From: Lewinellaceae bacterium
GTDB lineage: Bacteria > Bacteroidota > Bacteroidia > Chitinophagales > Saprospiraceae
Length of the DNA: 64,000 bases
Assembly (NCBI GenBank): GCA_016708875.1
Contig: JADJFA010000001.1
Location: 1 to 64,000 of the forward strand
Reading direction: 5' to 3'
Below, one piece after another: positions 1 to 9,767 of the stretch (position 1 is its first letter; each line of letters starts with the position of its first letter). The translations under genes were made by a program, and so were the position numbers. The notes under the pieces were generated by a model. The model had not been told where the DNA came from and ran no database searches. It was given only the letters and a program-made list of their open reading frames with translations.

Positions 1-555
1 TCCATTCCTTTATTTAAATACGATAAAGAAAAGAACTTTTTGATTTTATTCGACTACATATATGGGATGATAGTTTAACTGAATATATAAACGTTAAATC
101 TTGTAAGGATTTTTCTATTCATACCCACTCATTTTATGCTGAAAGTTGGATTCTTTGTGGAAAGATAATTAACAAACAATTTAAGGTGAGAACTGTGGAC
201 AAACCAACTAATTATTCTCTGTTTTCAGTTGGATATAACAAATCGCTTAATGAAGTAAATCAACACACATCTAGTGCAAATAATTCCCAAATCTTTGTCG
301 ATGTAAATCAAATAAGCCACGAAACCTATATGCAAGGAGGGGCATATGTAGTAAAAGCAGGAGACTTTCATAGTTCAGATTCAGATGATGAAAATGGTCT
401 ATCAGCGACATTATTTTCTTCCACAGCAAAAAATGGCTTGGTAGGTCAATCATATGTAGTTGGGCCTAGCCAAAATATCTACTTCTGAAGTAAACAGGAA
501 AATGAATATTGATCCAACAGGGTTGTTAAAAAAAATTGATAAAAAAATAAATTAA
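1..555 (+). CDS. C-terminal part of a cupin-like protein (copy 1), truncated by window edge
   Basis: The reading frame is open across most of 27-488 without a start, so the gene begins upstream of the window. An early stop near base 15-26 and a frame change near 480 indicate one-base indels; after the second shift the product ends in a lysine-rich tail at 555, one base before the next gene's ATG. The protein contains HTHSFYAESWILCGKIIN, then GDFHSSD further on. An HxH pair followed by a G-x-(Y/F)-H motif is the layout of metal-binding cupin folds. The same arrangement recurs in the C-terminal part of the TIR protein at 1174-2556 (HSHQSYARSWILSGNIFN, GEYHKSE), so the two are paralogues and this copy may also have had an N-terminal TIR domain, which lies outside the window. 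Cupin is inferred from motif spacing only. Confidence 0.5.
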
Positions 556-556
556 C

Positions 557-1034
557 ATGACTGAAAAACAATACAAAATGGTTTTGGATTGGATGAGAAA
601 GATTCACCAACTAGAATATGCACACCGTTATGAATCAATCTTTTATGCAAACGCTGAAAAATGGATTGGAATTTCAGCCTTTGTAATTACAACACTAGTT
701 GCTTTTTCTTTCAGAATTCCAAATGTAGAGCCTCAACTTTATCAGGAATTGCCTTTCTTTAAAACATAATTTTTTTGTTCCCATAGCATCAGCTATAGCA
801 GCAATTTTAACAGGCATATTAACATTTATAAGGCCGAGTGAAAAATCTGAAACACATAAGAAGGCAGGTATAAACTATGAAAAATTAAGACATAGAATTG
901 AATTAATTCTAACAACGGAATATTCTGAAAAGGAGATTGCCAAAAAACTAGACTCGATTAAGGAAGAGTGGGAAAGTTTAGACGCTATTAATGTAAGTAA
1001 CAGATATTTCCTTATGGGGAAAGAAAAAAAGTAA
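557..1034 (+). CDS. SLATT-domain two-helix membrane effector (frameshifted)
   Basis: The first 70 residues carry a soluble lead-in (RKIHQLEYAHRYESIFYANA) and a transmembrane helix (WIGISAFVITTLVAF). After a one-base loss near 768 the frame continues with a second helix (VPIASAIAAILTGILTFI), then a soluble tail with HKKAGINYEKLRHRIELIL and ends in a lysine cluster at 1034. Alanine/histidine-rich lead-in, two helices and the HxxA..Y..L tail match the SLATT family of predicted pore-forming effectors. Such proteins accompany nucleotide-sensing defence modules. The start lies one base after the preceding stop, so it is translationally coupled to copy 1 of the cupin-like gene. Family assignment is from memory of the pattern; function as a membrane-damaging effector is inferred. 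Confidence 0.6.
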
Positions 1035-1173
1035 ACTCTTTTAATAAATATCAAAGGAATTGGGTTTTCTTGAAGATATTGAAAAATAAATAAAGTATAA
1101 AACCATAACTTTACTCCCATCTATTCTAAAGTAATTTTTATTCAACATTGACAACAATATAACAGGTACCAAT

Positions 1174-2556
1174 AATGCAAAATTTGGATTTTTCATATGT
1201 TATAGCAAATTAGACGCAGTTAAGAGGCTGCTGAAGTTAACATAGCCTTAAAAAATATCGGATTAAAATCTTTCTGCGATGTGCATGATGATCCAACCTT
1301 TGAACTTCAAGAAAAATATATGAAAAATAAAATTTGCTGAAAAAATAATTTTTATACTTTCGACTCAATCATTGAACAGTTTAAAAATTGAAGATTCCTG
1401 GATAAGTAAAGAACTAAAAATTGCGAATAGCCATAGTAAGCCAATTTACACAATAAATCTTGTTCCAGAGGCAAATCTTATACCTTTAGAGAACAAATTT
1501 AGCAGCCTAAAACAATTTGCTTTTATATATAATGAATTAACACCTCAGGATTACGTTACTTTATTGAAACCGCTTACTATTAAACAAGGTGTAGTTCACA
1601 AAAATGCAGCCATTTCAAGAACAAACTATAGATAAAAATGAATTATTTAGAATTTTATAAGAAGTAATCTTGACAATCCCATACTACAAAGAATATAAGA
1701 CAGAGACTACAAAACAGCTGGTGCAGAACGAACTACCTAGTGCAAATATGTATATTTCCCTTTCTGCATTATACTCAAATATTAAAAATAGTGATAACAA
1801 CGTTGCCGTTTTGCCGCTAATAAATTCTATGATTTCAATTTTAGTTTTTAATTCTATCAGGAATAGAAAATTCAACGATACCATATTCCTTAATTCTAAA
1901 ATTATTTTAGATCTAATTACTAAATTAATAAAAGGAATTTTAAAATACAGAAACCCTTTTACTAAAAGTTCCCAAGGGTTTATTGTTTTCCAATATATTC
2001 ACGAATAGTTGATGGAGAAATAAAAGAACTGATTAGGTTTCATATTTGGGAAAATTTGTTAGATGACAACTCAAGCAATAATGATTTTGGTGTCCATTCC
2101 CATCAATCATATGCAAGAAGTTGGATATTGTCTGGCAATATTTTTAATACGGTTTATAAAATTGAGCCAGATAAAACAAATAATAATTACTCAATATTTG
2201 AACCATATTGGGATAATTCAAAAAAATACGATTTAAAGCATTCGATTTCAACAATAAAGAATACGCAACAAAATGTTTCAGCATGTAAAAAGTATTCAAT
2301 ATTACTGACTCAAAATGACTCATATGAAATACCCAGTGGTGAATATCATAAATCAGAATTGTATTTAAAAAATGATTGTTTGCCAATTTCACTTTTTTGC
2401 TTTGATTCTTCAATAGGATGGTTTAAAGATGCTGGCATAATTGGCCCTTCATCAGTAGACTTTTCTACTTTTGATAAAAAAAGGGGTCAAATTGATTCAA
2501 GCAAATTAATTGAAAAATTAGAATCACTAGTCAACAATATGTCATCACATGAATAA
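1174..2556 (+). CDS. TIR-domain protein with cupin-like C-terminal region (copy 2, several frameshifts)
   Basis: Pieces in different frames make a TIR domain: FFICYSKLDAVK near 1185, ALKNIGLKSFCDVHDD near 1245-1295, IIFILSTQSLNS near 1345, and SWISKELKIAN near 1395-1430. These correspond to TIR strand A, the BB-loop region, strand D and the alpha-C helix whose Glu is the NADase residue in known enzymes. A middle segment follows at 1670-2008, and 2056-2556 holds the cupin-like part (HSHQSYARSWILSGN, GEYHKSE). At least three or four one-base indels break the gene. TIR proteins in bacterial defence usually cleave NAD or make signalling nucleotides; here the C-terminal part may sense or process a ligand. 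TIR call is firm, the C-terminal call tentative, and the start is approximate. Confidence 0.6.
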
Positions 2557-2572
2557 AAAATAGATAAAAAAC

Positions 2573-2638
2573 CGCTAACAATCGCTGGCTGGCCAGTACT
2601 CCTAAACGTCGCACCAGTGAGCCAGCATAACGTAAAAC
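2573..2638 (+). repeat. attC-like intergenic hairpin element
   Basis: Between the TIR gene and the next gene a CGCTAAC core is followed by a GCTGGCT/AGCCAGC inverted pair (2584-2590 and 2620-2626) and ends in GTAAAAC. The layout, about 66 bp with imperfect terminal cores, resembles an integron attC site, although the cores deviate from RYYYAAC and GTTRRRY. No integrase gene is in the window. It could also be a local terminator. Confidence 0.3.
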
Positions 2639-2647
2639 CATGTAATA

Positions 2648-3324
2648 ATGAAAAAATAGAATAATTACTATAGCCATAATTTTAGCAGTTGCCTGTCTTT
2701 TGCCTGGCTTGGTATTTCTGATAAGATTCCCTCTTATCCCTTGTCGGACAACCCAGAAGATTGGGGTAATTTTGGTGATTATATTGAGGCATTTTAAGCC
2801 CAATATTTGCATTGATTGGAATTCTTGCTGCCACATATGTGACTATTGTAGCAAATAAAATACAAACCCAGCAAGTACGACCAGTGGCGAATATTGTCAT
2901 TGGAAATTATGTTAATGATTTATATGTTGATTTAAGAAATGGCGGCCTAGGCCCCTTGATTGTAAAGTCATTAAAAGTCAGAAATCATAATGGTGTTGAA
3001 AAAATAAATATTATTGACTATATGCCACTACTAAAACCTCCAAAATATTGGGCTAATTTTGTTTCTAAAATTGAAGAGCGGGTAATTGCTCCATCAGACA
3101 AAATAAATCTTCTCCGATTTAAAACAGATCTCAAAAACGAGTATGAAGTAACAATGAAATATGAAATTAAAAATGCCCTTTCTGCTCTAACAATAGAAGT
3201 TGAATACACGGATATATTTGGGAATCATCAGCCAACATTAACCAGACCCTTAACTTCTTTTGCAAAACGAATTGTAAATGATGTGCTGAATGACCAAGAG
3301 GAAACAATAAATGGGATAAAATAA
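2648..3324 (+). CDS. Two-helix membrane protein, possibly related to putative abortive-infection proteins (frameshifted)
   Basis: The N-terminus is scattered over two frames: a first helix (AIILAVACLLPGLV) at about 2665-2720, then PSYPLSDNPEDWGNFGDYI near 2730-2790, then a second helix (LIGILAATYVTIVANKIQTQ) from 2812. The arrangement helix, WGxFGDY, helix, coiled/soluble domain is typical of small anti-phage membrane proteins of the PutAbiC type. The soluble part (2900-3324) is beta-rich, with GLGPLIVKSLKVRN, and has no catalytic motif I recognise. It sits between two hairpin elements and before a RelA/SpoT-like gene. The membrane topology is visible; the defence role is inferred from the neighbours. 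Confidence 0.4.
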
Positions 3325-3346
3325 TTTAATTCATCGAACTCTGCAT

Positions 3347-3397
3347 GTTCAACCGTCCGCTGAACGCAGCGGTATAGCAGTCAGGCTCAAGTTAGTC
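3347..3397 (+). repeat. attC-like intergenic hairpin element
   Basis: GTTCAAC at 3347-3353 fits the RYYYAAC core exactly and GTTAGTC at 3391-3397 fits GTTRRRY except for one base. Between them is a perfect CCGCTG-AACG-CAGCGG stem-loop. At 51 bp it is slightly shorter than most attC sites. It lies between two cassette-like genes. Confidence 0.35.
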
Positions 3398-3421
3398 GCA
3401 AGTCGGTACAAAAAAATTTAT

Positions 3422-4417
3422 ATGGATACAGAAAATAATTTGATTAAAGAATACGAAGAAAAGGCATTTATATATGAAAGAATTTCTACTTACATGAAGA
3501 TTGAATTAGAAGACCTTTTATACAAGAACAAAATCCCATATTTAACAACTACTTCTCGAGTTAAAACATTTGAATCTTTTAAAGAAAAAATCGAGAGAAA
3601 AGGTTATTTAAATCCTTTTGATCAAGTAGAAGATTTTTGTGGTTTAAGAATTATATGCTATTACAGAAGTGATGTATTGACGATAAGCAAAATACTATGA
3701 GGAATTCGATATTTTAGAATCATTTAATCAAGAAGACTTATTAAACGTAAATGAATTTGGATATCGATCTTATCATATTATAGCAAAATTCCGCAATCAA
3801 GAACACCGGAACTAATTGATAAAACCTACAGCAGCTATAAAATTGAAATACAAATCAGAACTATTTTAATGCATGCCTGGGCGGAGATACAGCATAAGTT
3901 AGCCTATAAAAATGAAAATCAAATAGCTCTCTCAATGAGAAAGGAGTTTGCTTTTCTAAGTGCGAAACTAGAAGAGTCCGATTTTCAGTTTGAACGATTA
4001 AAAAATGCCAGTGAACGAATTCAAAACGAGGTTAAAGAGAAATTAGAAGAACAAATTATAAGTAATCATGACGATCTAAATTTAGATTCTTTAAGGGCGA
4101 TTTTACAATTCAAGTTTCCTGATCGAAAAGAGGATATAGATGGTATAACACGACTTCTGGATCAACTTAAAGAAGTTGATTTAAACTTGAATGATGTGCT
4201 TAATGCATACAAAAGAACTGAGGAGTATATTTTGACAAATCTTGAGAAAGACCCTACATTTTTTACCAGAAGTGGTATCATCCGGACGGCTTTGAATTTA
4301 GTAAATGACGATTTCTGGTATAACTACCTGAAAACAGTAGATATGGATAAATATGCAGATTGGGTCACAGAAAAGGAACAGCAACGTGAACTTGTGAAAA
4401 AGATAACCACCGACTAA
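3422..4417 (+). CDS. RelA/SpoT-type nucleotidyltransferase, toxSAS-like (two frameshifts)
   Basis: Segments in order: RVKTFESFKEKIERKGY and FDQVEDFCGLRIICYYRSDV in the first frame, NEFGYRSYHIIAKF in a second (3730-3810), and EIQIRTILMHAWAEIQHKL in a third (3845-3905), followed by a long helical C-terminal region to 4417. These are the conserved blocks of the RelA_SpoT synthetase fold, including the substrate-binding YRSYH and the HAW..I.HK motif. There is no HD hydrolase, TGS or ACT domain, so at about 330 residues this is a stand-alone synthetase. Such enzymes either make (p)ppGpp or, as in toxSAS proteins, pyrophosphorylate adenosine nucleotides or tRNA as abortive-infection toxins. The SLATT and TIR neighbours favour the toxin reading. 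Two single-base losses (about 3692 and 3800) break the frame. Confidence 0.7.
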
Positions 4418-4492
4418 CAAATTAGATATCGCACGTGGGTATCCCCTAACCTCCTCCCGCCGCACTTGAGCCTCCATAAATAAAATTGAATT

Positions 4493-4867
4493 ATGAAAAT
4501 CCTCTTTCGCCTGTTTCTTGCATTTATGGCCATGCTTCCCCTTGGCTTGATGGCCCAAAACCCCGTTGGCACTTGGAAAATGTCCATTCCCGATGAAGCT
4601 GGAAAAATGACACCCCTGAAGCTGAGCCTATTAGCGGATGGCAGCTACGCCATAGATTTTGGCGCCGACGGCACCATTGAGATAAAGGGAAAATACACCG
4701 TTGAAGAAGGGAAAATGACCATTCAGGATACAGAAGGCAGCGACTGTACCGAACAAGGCGTGTACACCCTTAAGATCGAGGGCGATATCCTGACTATGAC
4801 CCGCTTGAGCGACGGCTGCGCTGGCCGTGGAGGGCCTGAAGGGGTCATGACGATGCAGCGGGGTTGA
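4493..4867 (+). CDS. Secreted lipocalin-like hypothetical protein
   Basis: An intact 124-residue protein. Residues 1-21 (MKILFRLFLAFMAMLPLGLM then AQ) form a signal peptide with a predicted cut after MAQ. The mature part starts NPVGTWKMSIPD and has alternating beta segments with Asp/Gly turns (LSLLADGSYAIDFGADGT, GKYTVEEGKMTIQDTEG), like small lipocalin-type domains in which GxW near the N-terminus is the hallmark. Two cysteines (SDCTEQG and DGCAGRG) could form a disulfide. It stands alone at the edge of the AT-rich island and its base composition matches the rest of the chromosome. A 30-bp piece of the coding sequence recurs downstream at 7067-7096. Confidence 0.65.
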   Translation: MKILFRLFLAFMAMLPLGLMAQNPVGTWKMSIPDEAGKMTPLKLSLLADGSYAIDFGADGTIEIKGKYTVEEGKMTIQDTEGSDCTEQGVYTLKIEGDILTMTRLSDGCAGRGGPEGVMTMQRG

Positions 4868-5010
4868 GTATAGCCATGGCTTTTGGCGACCATAAGGCAG
4901 GCTTTGGGTCGGGGCATCTAACAGGAAGATTGCGCTCGACGTAAGGTCCTGACAACTCAACATCCCCAAAATATAAACGCAACAAATCAATCTTAATTAA
5001 ATTTTTATAA

Positions 5011-7057
5011 ATGGCCAACACCTTACTTGACAACAACGGCTTGTCTTCCGAATTTTTTTACATCGAAATGAAAGCAGTTGATCCGCAAAATGGCAAAATC
5101 TGGGACGATGGTAACACCGGCGCAGATGAGAACGTAGCTTTCTGGAAAGCAGATCCATCACCGGGTTTTTATACTTTGGGGCATTTTGCTACGCGTTTTC
5201 ATGATATCAACCCGGAAAAAGGGCAACGTGCTCCAGTTGCCATTACACTTAAACCCAAACCGGGTTATGAAGACCTGTTGAAAGAACCAATTGGTTTTGA
5301 AAAGATGTGGGACGATGCAGGTTCGGGCGGTACCTACGGCGATTGTAATATTTGGCGTATGAAATGCCCCGAAGGTTATGTTGCTTTGGGGGATATCGTG
5401 ACCAGCGACGACCCCGCCAACGCAGGCTCCGTGCGTTGTATCAAAAAGACTGCCGTAAACGCTTTGGGTGCAACAGTGGCGCTCGTAGCTGCTGCGGGTT
5501 ATTTAAATCTCGCCCAAAAGGGGGATTCCTCACTCAAAGCATTTTGGACCGACTCGGGTTCGGGCGCTGATAAGGATGTGGCTATTTGGCTGATGAAAGC
5601 CACCAGTAGTGCATCCGCGCGAAATCAAGTTTACATGGTATCAGGCACTTTTAAGGCAAGCCGGCTCCATGATAATCAACCTGCTGAAACCGCCTATGCT
5701 TTGGTGCTGAATTTTCCCGAAAATGATATTATGGAGAAGGTAGAAATGGGCGACAAAAAAATCAAGTTAAAAGGCAATTTTACACCTACGGAAGAAGAGA
5801 TGAAAGCCTCGGAAGTATCGAAAGAGTATTATGTTCCATTTTTTGCCGTACATGATCCTAATCACGAGAATCAATTGGAGCAGTTTCGGGCAAGCCCAAT
5901 CTATAAAATCAGGAGAATTACGAGATATGAAGTAATAGACAGTTATGAGCCTATCAATACAGAAACCAAAGAATTCTCTGTAATGATTGGCAAAAACGAA
6001 GAAAGCAATTATAACAACGAGATAGGCGTCACACTCGGTTTGTCGGTCACAGCAGGTGGGAAAGGCTGGCGTACCAATGGTTGCAGAGGGCGAAGTTAGC
6101 GTAACTGCCTCCATCGAGGCTTCTTACAGTCATTCTTGGGGCGGCGCCACTTCAAAATACGAGGAGCGAACTTTTACCTATCCCCAAACGGTAACAGGTG
6201 GCTGCTTCGGCGTTCTTTTTCAGGCAAAAAGCACCTACACTATTTACCGCACAGATGGTACGACGGTAAGCGCGCCGGTAGAAGTAAATACAAACGAATT
6301 TTATACCGATGAGTGGCGACCTGCCGGTATAGTTGCCGCATCTGCTACAGAAGGAACTGTGGAAAAAACAGCTTCGCCCAACACCATTACCTTTACCATA
6401 GAAGCGCCTCCGGGTAAAACCATTATCCTTGAAGGACGGTTAGAAATCCGGGACGGACAATTGACCAGCGTTCCCAACGTCATCAGTGTTCCAACGGTCG
6501 TTAGCACTCCGGTACAAACAGCGGTTCCGGTGGGAAAAACCGTGTTGTTTGATGCTTCGACTCCTCCTGTGATTGTAAACAACAAACTTTCCCGCTCCTA
6601 TACAAAAGAAGCCTGGATAAAAATTCCTGCTGATAATCAGGGTCAATATAACATAGTCTCAGGAGGGGTGAATGGGCATCATGCTTTTTGGATAGGAAAT
6701 CGAAAAGTATGTTCAGGTCATAACGAGGTGTGGTCCGCTGTAAAATGTGAAGATTCCATATCCCAGGGTTGGGAGCATTATGCGGTTAGCTACGATTCAG
6801 ATACCCGGGAAATGAAACTATACAAGAATGGGAAAATGGTCAGTTCTGCAAAAGACGTGCCGCCTTACGGAGGAGAGAATTTTGTCCAAATAGGCAGGTG
6901 GAGTAATTCAGGTGGGGATGCCAATATTTTTATAGGTGAAATGGCTGAGGTGCGGATTTGGAATTATGTGCGTAGCGAAGAGCAGATTGCAGCGCAGATG
7001 AATGTATTTGTTCCAAAAGCCACGGCAGGCATGATTGCGAAATATCCTGACGCCTAA
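5011..7057 (+). CDS. Vps62/DUF946 - aerolysin/natterin-like - LamG fusion protein, candidate pore-forming protein (one frameshift)
   Basis: There is no signal peptide. Residues about 1-230 carry Vps62 (DUF946) repeats: WDDGNTGADENVAFW, MWDDAGSGGTYGDCNIW with GYVALGDIV, and WTDSGSGADKDVAIW. Residues 290-440 contain a Ser/Thr-rich segment with AGVPMVAEGEVSVTASIE followed by SHSWGG, the insertion-hairpin pattern of aerolysin and natterin-type beta-pore-forming toxins. From about 510 a LamG/concanavalin-like domain follows (KEAWIKIPADNQGQYNIVSG, YKNGKMVSSA, FIGEMAEVRIWNY). One base is missing near 6056 (GGTGGGAAAGG). Without a signal peptide, export by lysis or an unrecognised route is possible. 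Domain calls rest on motif recognition; toxicity is inferred. Confidence 0.6.
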
Positions 7058-7066
7058 TCTTTGCTT

Positions 7067-7096
7067 GAGCGTATTAGCGGATGGCAGCTACGCCAT
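7067..7096 (+). repeat. 30-bp stray copy of part of the 4493-4867 gene
   Basis: GAGC-TATTAGCGGATGGCAGC and the following TACGCCAT match 4624-4653 with one mismatch. The rest of the gene is absent on both sides, so this is a short remnant or template-switch copy between two other genes. The remainder of 7058-7244 shows nothing further. Confidence 0.6.
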
Positions 7097-7244
7097 TGTA
7101 CCGAGTTCACAAGCGATGAAATGGTTTTGTCATTCTGAATGACAACCCACCATTGAATAAAAGGTATTTACATCCCCTTTACATTGTTTTACGATTGAAA
7201 AAGCCCGAAAACATACTTCCCAATACCTTCGTGAAAAATAACAC

Positions 7245-8323
7245 ATGAAGAAAGTTTGCTTCTGCTCGTACGTTTGTCCATTGCTTTTCCTGTTGGCTTT
7301 TATCATTGCCTGCAACGGACAATCAAATTCAAATGCGCTAAAAACCAAAGATCCGGCATTAGAAGCAACGCCAAAAAATGACGCACAAATAGACGACTAT
7401 GTAGTAGAAGTATTTGAGGACAAAAAAGGAAACCTGTGGTTTGGAACCCTGGCCAAAGGTGCGGCACGTTTTGATGGAAAAACGCTTACCTACTTCTCTA
7501 CAAAAGAAGGCTTATGTGACAATACCGTTGCGAGCATTACGGAAGACAATGAAGGCAATATGTGGTTTGGCACACACAACGGCGCTTCAAAATACGACGG
7601 AAAAACATTCACGAATTATGGAAATTTGGAGGGCCTGCATGGAGCCGGTTGCCAGATTCTGGTAGACAGAAATGGGAACATTTGGGCCGGCACGAATCAT
7701 GGTGCTTTTCGATATAACGGCTTTTCTTTTTCTGCATTCGACATTCCCAAACCTGTTATTGAAAATCCATCCTATAAATGGGAGGCTGGCAAGGTTTGGG
7801 GGCTGTTAGAAGACAAAAAGGCAACCTCTGGTTTGCCAGGGACGGTTTTGGCGCTTGTAAATTTGATGGAAAAAGCTTCACACATTTCACTAAAAAAGAT
7901 GGCCTATCCAGCAATAATGTGAGTAGAATAGTGGAAGATAAAAAAGGCAATATGTGGTTCGGGTGTCTCACATCCGATTTTCCTGAAAATGCTAAAGAGG
8001 GTGGAGTAAGCCGTTATGACGGTAAAACTTTTACCAACTATCCAGAAATAAAAGGCCTTGCTGAAAATGACATTTACACCATCTATGAAGATAAAGCGCA
8101 GAACATTTGGATTGGCGCTACCAGGGTTGGAGCATATCGCTATGACGGGAAAACATTTACGTTGTTTAAGGAGACAGACCGAAGTGATTTGACCACTAAC
8201 TTTGGGGTTCAAAATATTTTGGAAGATAGCAATGGAAGGCTTTGGTTCGGCTTCTCTGGTGGGCTTTTTCGATTTAATGGAACGTCTTTTATCAATGTTA
8301 CCAGGAGTGGTCCATGGGAATAA
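7245..8323 (+). CDS. Reg_prop beta-propeller lipoprotein (one frameshift)
   Basis: Residues 1-23 are a lipoprotein signal with lipobox FIIAC followed by NGQSN. The mature protein is a string of two-component-regulator-propeller repeats, each with EDKKGNLWFGT or similar and then a (K/R)YDGKTFT(N/H)(Y/F) module; I count about seven between residues 55 and 355. A one-base loss near 7819 breaks the frame at GLLEDKK/GNLWFARDG. In this phylum such propellers normally form the sensor half of hybrid histidine kinases; here there is no kinase, only a lipid-anchored propeller, so a ligand- or protein-binding role at the outer membrane or periplasm is inferred. Confidence 0.75.
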
Positions 8324-8460
8324 GGTTCCGCCGCGCGTGGTGTTCCCCGAGCCCCTACCCGCTGCGCCTGGACCTTGTGACTTACGGTATGCAACAAATC
8401 ATATTCGACTATTACAGGATTTATTTAGGAGCATTGCTATAATTACTTTAATAACACCAC

Positions 8461-8963
8461 ATGATCTACAAAGTAACCGTCTCCACCATTTATGAGTGTT
8501 CTCTTGAAAGAGCCTTCAAAACACCGATGTTATGTGATGTTTCCAAAGTGCACACAGGTTATGGACTCATGCCAAGGGTTACGCATACAACGGATGATGA
8601 AAACTGGGGCTTGGTCGGTTCAAGCAAAAAGTATATGCCGCAAAGTCACTGACACAAAAGGGCGGTTTTGCATCCATGGACAGCATTCTTGAAAGAGTGG
8701 AAAATAAATACTGGAAAATCCAGGTGGACGCGTTCCAATCCTGGATGTTAGGCTTTTACAAGTTCATCGGCGAATGGAAAACAACTGAACTGGAGCCAAA
8801 TAAAATCCTGATTGAATACACCTATTGGTTGCATTCCAATTCAGTAATGCTTGCTCCATTGAATTGGTTGTTCGCCAAAGCCTTTTGGAAAACATACATG
8901 AAGCGCGTTTTAGAAAACATCAGGCTATCGGCTTACAACAATGAGCCGTATCAGTACGAATAG
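8461..8963 (+). CDS. SRPBCC-family (polyketide cyclase-like) protein (one frameshift)
   Basis: The start MIYKVTVSTIYECSLERAFK and the order strand, helix, GYGLMPRVTHTTDDENWG, ERVENKYWKIQVDAFQ, GEWKTTELEPNKILIEYTYW fit the START/SRPBCC fold with its C-terminal amphipathic helix (SVMLAPLNWLFAKAFWKTYM). These are lipid- or hydrophobic-ligand-binding proteins; the ligand is unknown. A frame change lies near 8630-8650, where KKVYAAKSLTQKGG can be restored. The 5' and 3' ends of this gene recur as debris at 9670-9735 and 10816-10839, suggesting a former tandem family. Confidence 0.65.
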
Positions 8964-9086
8964 TAAGGCAAAACCGACCTTGGGTAAGAAATAGGAGTGA
9001 CCTGCGATATGTTATAAAAGATACCAGTACTCGAGCGTGAACACCACGCGCAAAATAATTTAACCAGCAAATCAGAAACAGGTCAA

Positions 9087-9626
9087 ATGGAAAAAATGAG
9101 CCTTTTAGACAAGTTGGTAGATGTCTTTACAACCAATCGCTACCTCTATACTTCCAGCCATTCAATAGAAACACTGAGAAGCAAAATCAAATTCTTGATC
9201 AACCAGGAGGAAATATTTGATTTTAAATATAACCTGACTGGAAATCTGAATCCTGATGACTCTTTCAAATTAGTTAGAAAATTGGGAATGGGCAGGATTC
9301 AATCCTGGGATAGAGAACCAATTACCATTAGCGGAAAACTGATAAGAGATGGTTTTAAAAACACAAAGATTGAAATGGAGATAAAACCCAATTTCATTTT
9401 TCTGTTGTTTTCTGTACTATTTGGAGTTATTGGTATCGGCTCTCTAATAAGCTCGTTACAAACACATGAGGAGCAAGCTCAAAGAATTGGAGGAATGTTT
9501 TCTTTAGTATTTCCAGTAATGTGGGGGGTAGCATGGTATACGAAGAATTTTTACAAAGCAGAATTTGAGAGAGCACTAGATCTGCAGCAAGAAAAAATTC
9601 CAATAAACAGGACCGTAAAATTCTAA
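9087..9626 (+). CDS. Hypothetical membrane protein with two transmembrane helices
   Basis: An intact 179-residue protein without a recognised domain. Residues 1-110 are soluble and mixed (VDVFTTNRYLYTSSHSIETL), then two helices occur at about 112-133 (FIFLLFSVLFGVIGIGSLIS) and 150-166 (MFSLVFPVMWGVAWY), with a short charged tail. No signal peptide is seen, so the N-terminus is probably cytoplasmic. A plausible start is this ATG, 15 bases after AATCAGAAACAGG. I recognise no function. Confidence 0.6.
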   Translation: MEKMSLLDKLVDVFTTNRYLYTSSHSIETLRSKIKFLINQEEIFDFKYNLTGNLNPDDSFKLVRKLGMGRIQSWDREPITISGKLIRDGFKNTKIEMEIKPNFIFLLFSVLFGVIGIGSLISSLQTHEEQAQRIGGMFSLVFPVMWGVAWYTKNFYKAEFERALDLQQEKIPINRTVKF

Positions 9627-9669
9627 AAGAATTTTGTGCGAATTCCTCGCGTAGGTGCTCTGCCTGCGA

Positions 9670-9735
9670 CACCACATGATTTATCGAGCAACTGTATCTA
9701 CCATTACAAAATGAGCCGTATCAGTAGTATCGTTT
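9670..9735 (+). pseudogene. Internal-deletion remnant of an SRPBCC paralogue
   Basis: ACACCACATGATTTATCGAG and the following codons read MIYRATVSTIT, matching the start and upstream bases of the gene at 8461. They are joined almost directly to ATGAGCCGTATCAGTA, the last codons of that gene (NEPYQYE). The whole middle is gone. It lies between the membrane protein and a T9SS gene on the other strand. Confidence 0.55.
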
Positions 9736-9767
9736 GCTACTGCCTACTGCTACTGCAAACTGCTGAA

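Noticed and set aside
1..4417. Reading the first 4.4 kb as a decayed prophage
   Set aside because: No structural, integrase, terminase or lysis gene is visible; the recognisable domains are effector-type.
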